The notes: generated by a model not told the origin, from the sequence alone. A stretch of DNA of 11,430 nt from Onchocerca volvulus (GCA_000499405.2 HG738243.1:1-11430); one strand, 5' to 3'; positions 1-9,643 are shown, counted from the stretch's first letter. Translations and numbers: made by a program.

Positions 1-3000
1 ATAGGCTGGAAGAAGCTTCTTAGTATTCGATTTTTCGAGTTGTTTTTTCAGTTATCTGCACAAACACAAATCAAGCTTGTTGTGCTGAATTATAAATGTA
101 ATAATTTGAAATTTCTGTTGGAAAAGATATGAAAAATCATAATTTCCATATTAGTTATGATATATTGTAATATATCTTTTTTTTCCTTTTTTTTTTGTAT
201 TCAACAATCTTTTAATGTTTATCAAATAGCTGTATATACAGTAGTAATCTTTCACCAATCTTTTGAACATCTTAAGAGCATTGATTGTGCCATACGTTTA
301 GGTATATGTAAAAAATGAAAAAAAAGAGAATTCGTTTTTATGAAATGAAACCACCGCCGATAAAAAAAAAAAAAATTAAATTATAAAAATGATTCAAGGA
401 AACTATAAGTGCCGGCATAATAGAAAGTTATGAGAAAAATAAAATAATGAGAAAATAAATATAGAGTGTTATTTATGAAATATGATCCTTTCCTGCTTAC
501 AAAAAAATTATAGCAATAATAATTGATGAATGGATTTTCGTAAGAGCCGGAAATATCGAAATTGTAACCGGATAAGTGACAAAAAACACATGTTGCTGCA
601 ATCACGAAAGCAGTGTTGTTAAATGATACGTTTTTCACATTTTAATATTACAGAGTAACATGCATATGTTCCGATATAAATGCAAAGCATGATCTCAGTA
701 CCATATATCTTTTAAAGTTTACACTTAAATTCCAAAGCAACACAGTTAAATGGCAAAATCATTAATTATTGTGCGAGCACTTTCCGTATAATTCTTTGAA
801 AAAAAAAATGTTGCAATATTGCCTTTTAAGATTATTATAAAGGAGGAAATGATAAAAAAAAAATATCTGAAATAGAACTCTTCATTAACACAGCCAATTA
901 GTGTGGTAATTTTTCTTTTGTTGAAGCTATTCTCCTGATAGGTTTGCTAACATTAATCAGTATGAGTTCTCAAAAATCTTTATTTAAAACTAAAAAAAAT
1001 GTATCATTCTCGAAATAAATCTCATCACAACATGGGCAACTTCAACTCTTCCGCTTCAGAAAAAATAAGTCAAAATTTTATGACTCAATTTCAATTTCAC
1101 AAGATTTTCCTATTTCTATTTAAAAACCAATAATCTAGTCAATATTCAAAATAATCTGATCATGGAATTTACTAAACCTTTTTCTTGGAGTTCGTACATA
1201 ATTGTAATAAGTGGTAATAGCATGATAAATGTAACAGCTATACATTTTTTTCAAAACTTTTTTTCTTAACGGATGTTCTTTATAGAAACAATGGAAAGGA
1301 TAGATCAAAATTATGTCTGGATATCTGAAAACACTTACTTTGAATAATTGTGTTACATCAGATACGAAACTATCTCTTACAAAAAATAGAAATGTAAAAT
1401 TAACTTGAGTATTTGCACTGATCCGAACAGTAAAAGTATAGTCTTATCAAAACCAAGATCATGATCTGAATAATCTGGATGTGTGCTATGATAGCGATTG
1501 AATATAATGCAAATGCGATCAAGGTTTCAAATTTCAGTCGGTAAATCTCTAATTAATTCATTGAAATATTTACATAATTCTCTTTAAAAGTATAGGATCA
1601 TGCTTGTGAAAAAAATTAGAGAATAATTAGAATTTAACAAATATGATTAGTTGAGATATTAGTAGATGAAAAAGGATGATAATCAAATGAATATCCAATA
1701 CCTTTTTCTATTCCCATTTATGGTATTAGTAGTTAAAAAACGAGCAAGCTTTTTGAGTACAATCGATATGTTATATATTTCGGATCACTTAAAAAATCTC
1801 ATAAGTAATCCTTAATAGATTGATAAAAAATAATCAGATGTTTTAATATAGAAAACAAAAAAAGTGAATAACACCTCAATTAGAAATAAATCTGTTATTT
1901 GATCATAAAATTTTCAAAAAATTGTCATCAAAAATGAGATGCAGATCAGATTTAGCCAAAATGAATCATAGGAAAAAGTCTAGGAAGCTAAATGTTTGCT
2001 ATGTTGTATAAGTTTGATCATCTAATTTCTAATGATCAACATTTTTCTAGTTATGTTTGAAAGATGAGACTTAAATCCTGTTCTGACTCCTTTATTCTAA
2101 TTTTGCTAAAATAACTCATTTAGAAAAAAATATGCCATTGATCTATTTCGAGCTTTCAGCAGAAATTATGTTAATATATTTGAAAAATATGATTTATCAC
2201 GTTAATTGTAAGAACTGATTTTCATATTTTACTATACATAATGAACAAATTCGTGCTATTATTTGACGGATAAACATACACATGCAATGTATCGCTAGCC
2301 AAATACCGTAATAAAACGAAACAGTGCAATATCGTATATTCAAAATTCCTTCAGAAAAAGAAAATCGAGTTTAGTGAAGGTTTTCCTTATCAATAATACG
2401 CCTAAGTCGTTATATTCAGATCATTTTTGATCAGAAACTCGTGTAATTCTTTCAAATTTAATCATACTTATATTGAATGCATATTCCTTAGTCAATCTTA
2501 TCTAAATGATCGCAAACTTAATTAATGAGGAGTATCTACTGCATCCTTTTTCTTAAAGGCTGTAAAGTATTTATAAATCAATAAAATTATTTAACTAAAA
2601 AAAACATGTTCTTCAATCATTTTTCATATTGGAATACTAATCTTAAAAAAATTATATGATTACGATACAATTTCTAACTCTAGCAGAATAATTTCTCCCA
2701 ATTAGACATGGTTTTACTGCTGCGGAAAAAAAAGAAATAGTACTGCTTATTAATTAAGTTTGCGGTCTTAAATAAGCATGATCAAGAGCGCATATATTCG
2801 AATAAAATTATGGTTAATTCGAAAAACTACAAAAATTCTGGTACTAAATTTTAAATCAAGCCTACATATTCATGTATGAACAACAAATCCAAGGCTCATA
2901 GAATCATTCATTCACCTATCACATCTACCTACCATCTATGTAAATAAAAATGTAATTGTTCGCTGAAATAAATATTAAATCGCCGGAAGTTCTCCACCGA

Positions 3001-3603
3001 TTGCTTTCAAATTTTGTTACAGTCTTGCATTTGATTAGACGTTTTTTTATATATAGACATAATTACTTTTTCTACATGTCGCGCTTGTGACAGCTTAAAG
3101 TAGGTGAGCGGATTGAATTTTTTGGGATTGAAATTTTTTCATTAATGGACAGAATTTGTTCACCAATCGCCTACTTTTTACATTGACCCCCGGCTACTCC
3201 CTGCAACGTTTCAAGATTTTTATCTATTGAAAAATAGGCAGATGCAATTTCTCAGTAAAGTTACTTAACATTTCGAAAACCAGTTGACTGAAACCTTTGA
3301 AATATAATTTTTTTTAATGATTTTACGGTACGATATAGTTTGATTATTCAACAGGTCCATTTCAGTGATATAGATGGTACTGCAAAACAGTTCCGATGCT
3401 AATTTATGATAACGTCAAAAGCCCAAAAGCAATCCAACATGAATAAAAAAAAATCAGAACAATAAATAACGCCCAATAGTTTTCATCTTTTTTGACGTTA
3501 CTTATCCTTTTTGAAGATCAATCAAAACATCAGCTCATCTTCGATCCAAGAAAAGAACTGGACATTCTTATCATCAAAATAAAAATAACCTGAAAAATAA
3601 TGT
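1..3603. other. AT-rich non-coding stretch, no gene recognised
   Basis: I see only short open frames typical of AT-rich DNA, many A and T runs (for example 361-376), and scattered TTTTCAG-type acceptor-like strings. Slightly GC-richer islands near 2982-3002 and 3077-3110 and at 3186-3210 (CCCCCGGCTACTCCC) show no recognisable motif or long open frame. The stretch could be intergenic or intronic. Confidence 0.6.
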
Positions 3604-3826
3604 ATACACCACATCGAGAAATAAAAAAAATATCATCAACGCGTCTTTCACGTCACATACCCATTCTCAAATCATACACCACATCCTTTGACCAATTGAC
3701 CAAGTGATTCTCGGCCTAGCTGACACATTAATTCGCTGAACATAAGATCATTCGCTACTCAAATGAGGAATAACAAAAATCACAACAATTCGGTGAACAC
3801 TAGACCACTTGGCAATTCAAATTAAG
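3604..3826. repeat. Very degenerate direct repeats
   Basis: The 12-mer ATACACCACATC occurs at 3604-3615 and again at 3674-3685. Farther on, ATTCGCTGAACATAAGATCA (3731) and ATTCGGTGAACACTAGACCA (3788) are spaced 57 bases and share most positions. The spacings differ, so I cannot assign one repeat unit. No coding frame is associated. Confidence 0.35.
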
Positions 3827-4550
3827 ACTCCATTAAAAATTATGTCTCATTTTCAAAAAAATAATTTTTTCACTAAAATGAAATTCTGGAACACAGAAAA
3901 AGATATAGAAAATGTAATCAAAAGTTAGATAACATAGATTTTTTAAATCTTTTTATTATTACGGGAATAATTTAAATTTAAATTAAATAAGATAAATTTG
4001 GATGAATGATTTTAAAAATTATTGAACTACTTGAAATTTCTACATAAAGTGAGTTCAAGAATACAAATACTTGGAACTACAATGTTAGTTTAAGTCTTTA
4101 GAATGCAAAATTTGGAATTGTAAGTATAAATTCAAATTTTGAGGACTTTTGGTTAATTTTCTTATATCATTTAATATTCGCAACTATCATCTTGCTTGAA
4201 ATTTCAGCAGATTTTTCACAGTTGAAAACATTGCAGAAAATTTTTCGAAAATTTCAAAAATTCTTGACAAAGTATATATATTTTTATTACTGAAATCATT
4301 TCATGTAGAAAATTTTGATGCAGTATTATGTCAAATAATTTTATTACAAGTGAATATACATAGATCGAAGCATTAAAAACCTCAAGTTTCATATTCCCGA
4401 TTTACTCAGTGAAGAAATTTGTGTCCAACTCAAACATTTTTATGCGATTAAATTTCAAAGTAAATATTTGTTCAACATTCTAAAGAAGATCTAAAAGTAT
4501 TCAATACAAGTATCAAATAGAAATGAAGAGAGAGGTGAAAGAATCGATAA
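3827..4550. other. AT-rich non-coding stretch
   Basis: No open frame of note and no family resemblance. A short string ATAAAGTGAGTTCA at 4043 recurs at 6435, but the surrounding sequences do not align well, so it is not called as a repeat. Confidence 0.55.
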
Positions 4551-4723
4551 AAAAGTTTGATTATACTTCGTATTTGGCAATTTGAAACCATAAGACCTGA
4601 ATATAGTAATAAATTAAACTTTGTAGTGGTTATCATNAAAAGTTTGATTATACTTTGTGTTTGGAAACTTGATAACGTAAGACCTGAATATAGTAATAAA
4701 TTAAACTTTGTAGTGGTTATCAT
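4551..4723. repeat. 86-bp tandem duplication with an N at the junction
   Basis: Copy 1 is 4551-4636 and copy 2 is 4638-4723; a single N at 4637 separates them. Both start AAAAGTTTGATTATACTT and end TAGTGGTTATCAT. By direct comparison there are seven mismatches, all within the first 40 bases; the last 46 are identical. The minus strand stays open across both copies (4472-4723), giving a repeated peptide starting MITTTKFNLLLYSGL. That frame has no family resemblance and is probably a by-product of the duplication rather than a gene. Confidence 0.95.
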
Positions 4724-5146
4724 ATAAATTTCATCTTACAATACATGAAAACATCCGATTTCTGTTGAAAAAGAGCAGAGAACAGATGAAAGCACCATTT
4801 CTTGGACGATAAGCTTAATCGATAAATAAAAACTAAGCTAAAAACCAATCGAATACTAATTCTGGATAGAATACAAAGTACTTAAATAAGTTCTTTGCTA
4901 AAGATTTGAATAATTAATAGATGAATTAAACTTAGTATTTGTAGTACAATGGTGAACGGAAAATCATCAAATGTCACCTCGCAAATATGATTGAAAAAAT
5001 CATTATAAACATCAATAATCATTTGTAGACGACAATGAAAAATACTTTAAAATCACCATCATATCATGTGATGGTAATCATTCTGCAAAGAGCAAAGAGA
5101 AAGAGTCTAAAATCATTACATTTCTACAAAGTGGTGTGAACAATTA
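4724..5146. other. Non-coding stretch after the tandem duplication
   Basis: AT-rich with no supported gene. A small inverted repeat ACCATCA / TGATGGT (about 5055-5076) is present. A stretch near 4922-4950 vaguely resembles the end of the 86-bp unit, too weakly to call a third copy. Confidence 0.5.
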
Positions 5147-5305
5147 AGGACTTATTTTAGTAATATTAATAGTAGAAGGCGTGAGAAAATTACACTGCAA
5201 CATGTTAATGTCCCGAATGGGGAAACCCCGTTGTCTTCTATTTTCGGTATATTTGCATTTCGTGTCAAATATTATCCTCACTGTTGTAACGAAGTTTTTT
5301 GCTGA
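5147..5305 (-). other. Weak candidate terminal exon
   Basis: On the minus strand an acceptor-like ACTTTCAG is followed from about 5298 by an open frame to a TAA at 5146-5144. The peptide includes RRQRGFPIRDINMLQCNFL and is less biased toward AT-driven residues than most frames here. I recognise no family. The same frame extends upstream to an ATG at 5338, but a splice acceptor is at least as likely as a start. With no partner exon identified, this may be chance. Confidence 0.2.
5214..5231 (+). other. GC-rich hairpin with 23S rRNA-like core motif
   Basis: The plus strand reads CCCGAATGGGGAAACCCC. GGGG-AAA-CCCC forms a small strong hairpin. The string CCGAATGGGGAAACCC is, from memory, a conserved core near the 5' end of bacterial 23S rRNA. 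The flanks do not continue the rRNA match (no GATGAAGGACG or GATAAGC upstream), so at most this is a tiny remnant. Coincidence is possible. Confidence 0.3.
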
Positions 5306-5338
5306 AAGTATCAACTGATATTTGGTGATAATTAACAC

Positions 5339-6736
5339 TCACATAAAGTTTGATAAGGAATAAAGGATGAAAGAGGAAATTAGCAGAAGATGATGAAGAT
5401 GGAATCATCCATCCATTCAATACTGTCTGCTCATGATGATTTCTTTTTCTTGTTTGAATCTCATTCCTCTTTTGGAATCCAACAGACTTTTGTTTTATTA
5501 TTTTAGAATATAATTTCGTTGAATAAGTTAAATTTCTATATTAAAATCAACAAAAGTTTCGCAAAAACTTTTCAACAAACAGCAGTTGTAAGTAAAACGA
5601 TCTAAACTTTCATCACTTCAATATAGTTGCTTGGAATTTCAATCCTTTCATCAACAATATCCTGTATCATTAGCTAAATGATCACTTAAATAGCATTCTG
5701 AAGATTACACGTTTTCAAATAAATTTCGAAAAAATTTGGCATTGAAGTTGCAAATATTAGTTTTTGCATGAACGAGATTAGTGCAAAATATTTGCGTCAA
5801 TTTGGTCGAGGGTGACCTTTGATGATATATCTTTAAATTACATAACGAGTTGATATCAGTTGAACAGAATGAATACCATTCGGCCTGCTGATAATGAATT
5901 TTCCAGTTCGAATACTTTATATTAGGTTTTTAGCTTGGCCTTCTACAAAAATAATGTATCCGACATTGTTTCGTTCTGCAATAATCGAATAGTGTTTACA
6001 TTTCAGTTCTTTTCTGCGTTCTGCTATGATAGACCATTTGAAAAAAAAAAAGAAAAAGGAATGAATATTATTCCAATTACTGTTTTAGTGATGTAATATT
6101 TCTTCATTCAATAACCCGAAAAATAACCGAAATAAAAATGGAAGATGTATCAAAAAAAAAGTATTGTTTTCTTNCAAAATACCAAGAACAAAAATAGTTA
6201 ATGAAAACAATTGAAAAGAATGGTGACAATGGAAATATCAAAATTTTGTTAATAAATGTTCCTGAGAATAAATTTCTCTTCTTCAAATATAACATTTCAA
6301 GCTCATTTTCCCATATGTTCGGTGTCACTGCATTACTCGACAATCTGTTCTTCGGATGATAAAAACACGACTAATTGGTTAATTATTCATTAATTATTAA
6401 GTGAAAGATTTTGAAGACGAAATTAAGAATATATATAAAGTGAGTTCAGCAATAAAACACTATTAAATAATAAAGATTTTCAAAGCAATATTCAATATCT
6501 TTAGAATTTGCAGGAATGTCATATTTTGAAATTTTCGATTCGATCAATTAAATCCTTTTTCATTGCATTATTCTTTGCTTATTATTATTTGATAGGTGGA
6601 CTTTTTCATACTTTAACTCACTCTCTGCCCATGAATAGCTTTAAATTTGGTAGTTATTTTGGATGAAGCAAATTCACTCCACTACTTCAATACTTTGTCG
6701 GAACAAGTTAATTTTAAGGAGAGATTTGACCTTAAG
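5339..6736. other. AT-rich non-coding stretch beside the truncated RT
   Basis: No continuation of the retrotransposon (RT palm, RNase H or integrase) was recognised on the minus strand. An N lies at 6174 within a short minus-strand open frame that lacks family resemblance. A-tracts occur near 6040. Nothing else is supported. Confidence 0.55.
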
Positions 6737-6737
6737 N

Positions 6738-7165
6738 CGATATAATGCATCATATCCAACTTTTGATTACCTTGAGATGAGTGGAAGCATCATAAATCAT
6801 CCATAACTTCGTTGTTGATTTACTTGGAGTTAATATTTCATGATGCGGCAAATAACGAATAATGGCAACTTGATTCATGTCTGGATTCACTTCTTCTATA
6901 AAGTTGAGTTGCAGTTCTTCCTTGATTGTTTCACTGTATTGATTGAACAGTAATTTGTTGTTTTGAAGTCGTTTTATTAAAATTTTCAGCCGTCCAAAGC
7001 AGAGATCACAATAATCTTGAATGTTACTGCTGAATCTTTCCACAGCCAACAGACTTGATATCTTTTCTCTTTTCTAACGATAATTCTTTTAAATTGTTCT
7101 ATAGCTTTCTCATCGTCCTAGGCATTTGATTGTTCTTAGATATCAATCAGTTCTAATTTCCAGAA
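6738..7165 (-). pseudogene. pol: Reverse transcriptase amino-terminal fragment (BEL/Pao)
   Basis: This fragment would precede and begin the RT fingers. It opens with FWKLELIDI at 7165, then two in-frame stops (7138-7136 and 7120-7118), then DDEKAIEQFKRIIV and RYQVCWLWKDS (7063-7031). A frame change near 7020 joins the frame that stays open from 7049 down to a stop at 6752-6750. That frame holds CDLCFGRLK, IIEEVNPD-like IEEVNPDMNQ, RYLPHHEILTPSKSTTKL and YDASTHLK, all hallmarks of Pao RT. A one-base insertion near 6755 moves the family's next motif, here DALYR, out of frame at about 6751-6737. The final codon includes the N at 6737, and similarity ends there. The catalytic motifs of the palm are absent. 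Confidence 0.9.
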
Positions 7166-7242
7166 TTATTTGCGTAAATAGAGTTAATATTAACAAAACC
7201 GTTACTTTATTTGGTTTGATTTCTGTCAAAAACTTTGTTTTT

Positions 7243-7284
7243 AAACCCATTGCCAGTTATTATTGGGCCGACTTTCGCATGAAT
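7243..7284 (-). pseudogene. Protease-RT linker motif (KVGPIITG) of BEL/Pao element
   Basis: The minus strand reads IHAKVGPIITGNGF. This is the short conserved stretch that closes the protease region in Pao polyproteins. A TGA lies two codons upstream and the frame differs from the preceding protease piece, so at least one more indel separates them. The motif is intact but isolated. Confidence 0.8.
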
Positions 7285-7321
7285 TCAGGTAAAATACTGA
7301 TTTCATGTTGTAAAATTTGAA

Positions 7322-7735
7322 TTAGGGCAGGAAATCAAAGAAATAATCAGCACCAATAAATATATCGGGCTGTTTCCAATGTCCTTCTGCTTCGAATAAC
7401 TGTTCTTCGTGTCTAATACGTGCCAAATCGTGAGAACTTGACTTAATTACCTGCATTTATTAGTTAATTAATCTAATATACAAGCATCAATCGTCATAAT
7501 TTCAGATCCTAAACTTCTTGTTCCGATTTCCACTTTATTAGTCTGATAGAATTGCGGAATTTGATTACCGAAGAAGAAGAGCTTCAATTCTTTCATGATT
7601 CCATTCAATTTTAGTCGTTTTCTGCTAATTTCTTTGATACGAAGGATGGTTGTTAATCTAAGTCAAGTAACACTAAAACTTCTTTTTGAATTTCTAAAAC
7701 TTTTTGGACAGATTTGGTGATTTTAATTGACTGAC
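7322..7735 (-). pseudogene. pro: Aspartic protease (DUF1758/A17-like) pseudogene of BEL/Pao element
   Basis: This would be the retropepsin-like protease that processes the polyprotein. The active-site strand reads VLVLLD at about 7679-7662, followed by L-D-stop-Q where the family has D-S/T-G-S-Q. The stop at 7655-7653 and the lost serine-glycine abolish catalysis. The frame then shifts to KRLKLNGIMKELKLFFFGNQ and IPQFYQTNKVEIGTRSLGSE, open from 7662 until a TAA at 7470-7468. After another shift the sequence runs from 7450 through GHWKQPDIFIGADYFFDF to a TAA at 7324-7322. The IGADYFFDF string is highly typical of Pao proteases. The plus-strand open frame at 7126-7320 lies antisense to the linker and RT start and is ignored. 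Confidence 0.85.
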
Positions 7736-7872
7736 TTATAACTTAAGTTATGATCGCCGAATTTGTTTCTTCTTTGTTTAGACTGATGTTGAGCGATTCA
7801 TACTTTGATTATACAATGCCTAGAAAATCACTGTGTTGGCTTCTTCAGTGGAAAGACGAACGTTTCTTTTGA

Positions 7873-7917
7873 ATACATTTGTGTTGCATGTCCGATCTGA
7901 AGACATTAATACATGCA
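7873..7917 (-). pseudogene. Second, degenerate Gag zinc knuckle
   Basis: Reading the minus strand from 7917 gives C-M-Y-stop-C-L-Q-I-G-H-A-T-Q-M-Y. The CLQIGHAT core fits the second knuckle of Pao Gag, which usually follows the first by a few tens of residues. Here a stop codon sits inside the first cysteine pair and the last ligand position reads tyrosine. Continuing downstream, KKPTQ recalls the partial third finger often found in these proteins. The knuckle lies about 600 bases from the first one, much farther than normal. Confidence 0.6.
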
Positions 7918-7929
7918 TTACACTTTCTC

Positions 7930-8440
7930 AAACATTCGATTTGTCGTGAATATTTCTGATTCGTGAATAGTGATGCCGATCAATAGCCAAATACCACCAA
8001 TGAGTCTAAGTGGATTGAACTGAGTTATGGCGAGTTGAGCTGGCCGAGTTATGTCGAGTCGAGTTGGTTGAGTCGCTTCCACACAGTATTATAAAATCTT
8101 TATTTGAAGAGAGCTATTTTCTTAATCTAACCAGATTTATATGTATTAGAGACAGGAGTGGTTTACATCAAATACCGGAAACTGTCAAGGCCTAATTACA
8201 ACATAAGAATCGTAACAAGATTTAATGAGAAGATTAGCATGTGAATTTGGACAAAAATATGAATTTAGATAAGTATTGTGAGCGACTGATAGAAAAGACA
8301 TTTCGTATATGACAGGAATACAAAGATATGAGCATAGATAAAAACAGAAAGAACATGGAAATAAATCTAAGAAATGTAAATATCAGTTAAATGATTCACA
8401 ATATTGGTTGCATTCCTTCACAATGAGAAATTTAATTATT
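7930..8440. other. Approximately 500-bp interruption between the Gag knuckles; LTR-like, possibly nested solo LTR
   Basis: Between the two Gag knuckle motifs lies sequence with no Gag-like frame. Read on the minus strand it contains a TATAAA (about 8143-8138), an AATAAA (about 8109-8104) and a less AT-rich segment with 24-bp tandem units. It also has a TGTTGTAATT-type start near 8206 and an ACA near 7937. These are the loose attributes of an LTR, so a nested solo LTR is possible. I found no convincing target-site duplication or defined ends, so this remains an inference. It could also be ordinary filler from another rearrangement. Confidence 0.35.
8022..8079. repeat. 24-bp tandem repeat, two copies plus a partial third
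   Basis: Unit 1 spans 8022-8045 and unit 2 spans 8046-8069. They begin GAGTTATGGCGAGTTGAG and GAGTTATGTCGAGTCGAG respectively, and differ at 5 of 24 positions. A shorter GAGTC start follows at 8070. The block is richer in G and C than its surroundings and lies inside the sequence that interrupts the Gag knuckles. Confidence 0.8.
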
Positions 8441-9643
8441 TATCTGTTTGATATTTGATTGGAGTCTCGCGATATCGGAATTCGTGTCAGATTCGTTGTT
8501 TGAGCGTGGAATTATTTGAGCATTCACTATCCCAATGGTTTTTTTTGCAAAAAGCACATGATCTTTTATCATTAATAATCTTTTTCGAATTAGTGGTTGA
8601 CTTAAGACTATTTGCGTTAAATGATTCATTAATGCTTGACTCAGGGCTTTTTGCGCCAAATGATTTGGATTGTTTTTTATATATAAAGCGGAAATTTCTT
8701 CCTTCATGCTACTCTCTTGTGCTCGTTTTGGGTTTAGTTCCTTGTTAAAGATTTGGCTCCGATTTACTTCGTTTCTCTGAACTAATTTTATTAGGAATTG
8801 TTTAAGGTTATTTGTTGTCCAAGTTTTCTTTTCTGTTTTAATTGATAGACCTTGTCTAAGATCCCTGGTGGTAATCTACTCTCGATAGCTATTTCAATAC
8901 TGGAATATTCTAAATTCTCACCTATTGCTTCTAATTGATGCAGAATTCTTTCTATTGCTTCGATCATTGATTTCCATTCTTTATCCGTTCGTTTAACAAA
9001 ATGGAATTGAATTCGTTATATAACGATTTCTTTATTGATTAAAACTTGTCTTATTAGATCACAATTTTCTGAACTCAATCTTTTGGTTCTTATTGGTCGA
9101 GGAATTTCTTCTTTTAGACAGAAAATCAAATAGATGAGTTTTGAATGTTTGGAATTTGCTGATGATGTATAGTTGCATTGAAACTATTCAAGAATTCACG
9201 TCAGTTTTCGATCTCCACTAAAGGATGGTAGTGATAACTATAATAAACTTATTGTTGAGTGGTAAGCGGATAAGGATTTCTCCTTAATGTCTATCGGACT
9301 TGTACGTTGAAGTGCTAATTCAAAGCCTTCATAATATGAATTTAAAGTGATGACAGTTTAATTAAGTTTAAAATATCTTGAAACGCGCTGACCATATTTT
9401 CTTGTTTTCCTTTTTCCTCTTTTCTTTTTGTTGAAGGCATTGATTGTTGGATGCGATCTAATCATTTTGATTGACTGATTTCAATTTTCCGGCATACAGT
9501 TCGAATCGTCTTATTTGATCTTTGATTATTCGTTTCTTAATTTCGTACTGTCGCTGTTGTTCTTCTTGTTATAGATTCCGATCCGATGGTATCAAATCAA
9601 GTTCTTTAATTTCGTTAAATAGTTTTTGTATTCTTTCGATGAT
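8432..9643 (-). pseudogene. gag: Gag pseudogene of BEL/Pao element (DUF1759-like core plus CCHC knuckle)
   Basis: Gag would form the structural particle of the element and bind its RNA. The amino-terminal part (9643-9458) is a charged, probably coiled-coil stretch with strings such as QRQYEIKKRIIKDQ; it has an in-frame TAA at 9569-9571 and ends at TAG 9460-9458. The core begins with LPSFSGD at 9231, continues with FNATIHHQQIPNIQ after a frame change, then LIYLIFCLKEEIPRPI, ending near 9018. This matches the DUF1759-type Gag core. A well-preserved piece (8996-8793) contains EWKSMIEAIERILHQLEAIG and IESRLPPGILDKVY. A shift near 8840 moves the frame to LKQFLIKLVQRNE, which runs into an open frame ending at 8432. 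The carboxyl-terminal knuckle lies in a third frame. No start codon can be chosen with confidence. Confidence 0.85.
8520..8558 (-). other. First Gag zinc knuckle (C-X2-C-X3-H-X4-C)
   Basis: The residues CAFCKKNHWDSEC keep all four metal ligands, C-X2-C-X3-H-X4-C. This spacing is common in Pao-type Gag proteins, where the knuckle binds nucleic acid. It is followed by STLKQRI and then a TGA at 8489-8487. The frame is upstream-open (about 8690-8490) and overlaps the frame that carries the 91-codon open stretch at 8432-8707. An A-tract within the knuckle marks a likely slippage point between the two frames. Confidence 0.85.

Larger units (their letters stand above)
6737..9643 (-). mobile_element. 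Decayed, 3'-truncated BEL/Pao LTR retrotransposon
   Basis: Domain order on the minus strand is Gag, zinc knuckles, aspartic protease, then the start of reverse transcriptase. This is the gag-pro-pol order of BEL/Pao elements. Diagnostic pieces seen directly are the knuckle CAFCKKNHWDSEC (8558-8520), the protease-region string PDIFIGADYFFDF (about 7366-7328), the linker IHAKVGPIITGNGF (7284-7243), and the RT string RYLPHHEILTPSKSTTKL within 6750-7049. Nearly every domain is broken by in-frame stops or small indels, so the element is a fossil. RT palm, RNase H, integrase and a 3' LTR are absent, and I could not define a 5' LTR or primer-binding site beyond 9643. Boundaries are where recognisable homology ends, not element ends. 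Family assignment rests on recalled family motifs; clade and host species are inference. Confidence 0.9.

Noticed and set aside
1..132. Plus-strand open frame running in from the window edge
   Set aside because: 43 codons with no family resemblance; could be a terminal exon but cannot be supported without upstream sequence.
381..638. Minus-strand 85-codon open frame with a hydrophobic, signal-like start
   Set aside because: Hydrophobic residues are expected from AT-rich codons; no family resemblance, no promoter or splice context.
5900..5912. GTTCGAAT strings resembling a tRNA T-loop (also near 9499)
   Set aside because: No acceptor, D or anticodon stem can be folded around them.
6104..6343. 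Minus-strand 79-codon open frame
   Set aside because: Contains an N, is dominated by F/I/Y residues typical of AT-rich noise, and does not continue the Pao RT.
4043..6460. Shared string ATAAAGTGAGTTCA at 4043 and 6435, with ATATAAAGTG again near 9890
   Set aside because: Flanks do not align convincingly; likely coincidence in low-complexity sequence.
7126..7320. Plus-strand 64-codon open frame
   Set aside because: Lies antisense to the protease-RT linker and RT start of the relic.
8455..8748. Plus-strand 97-codon open frame
   Set aside because: Antisense shadow of Gag and its first zinc knuckle.
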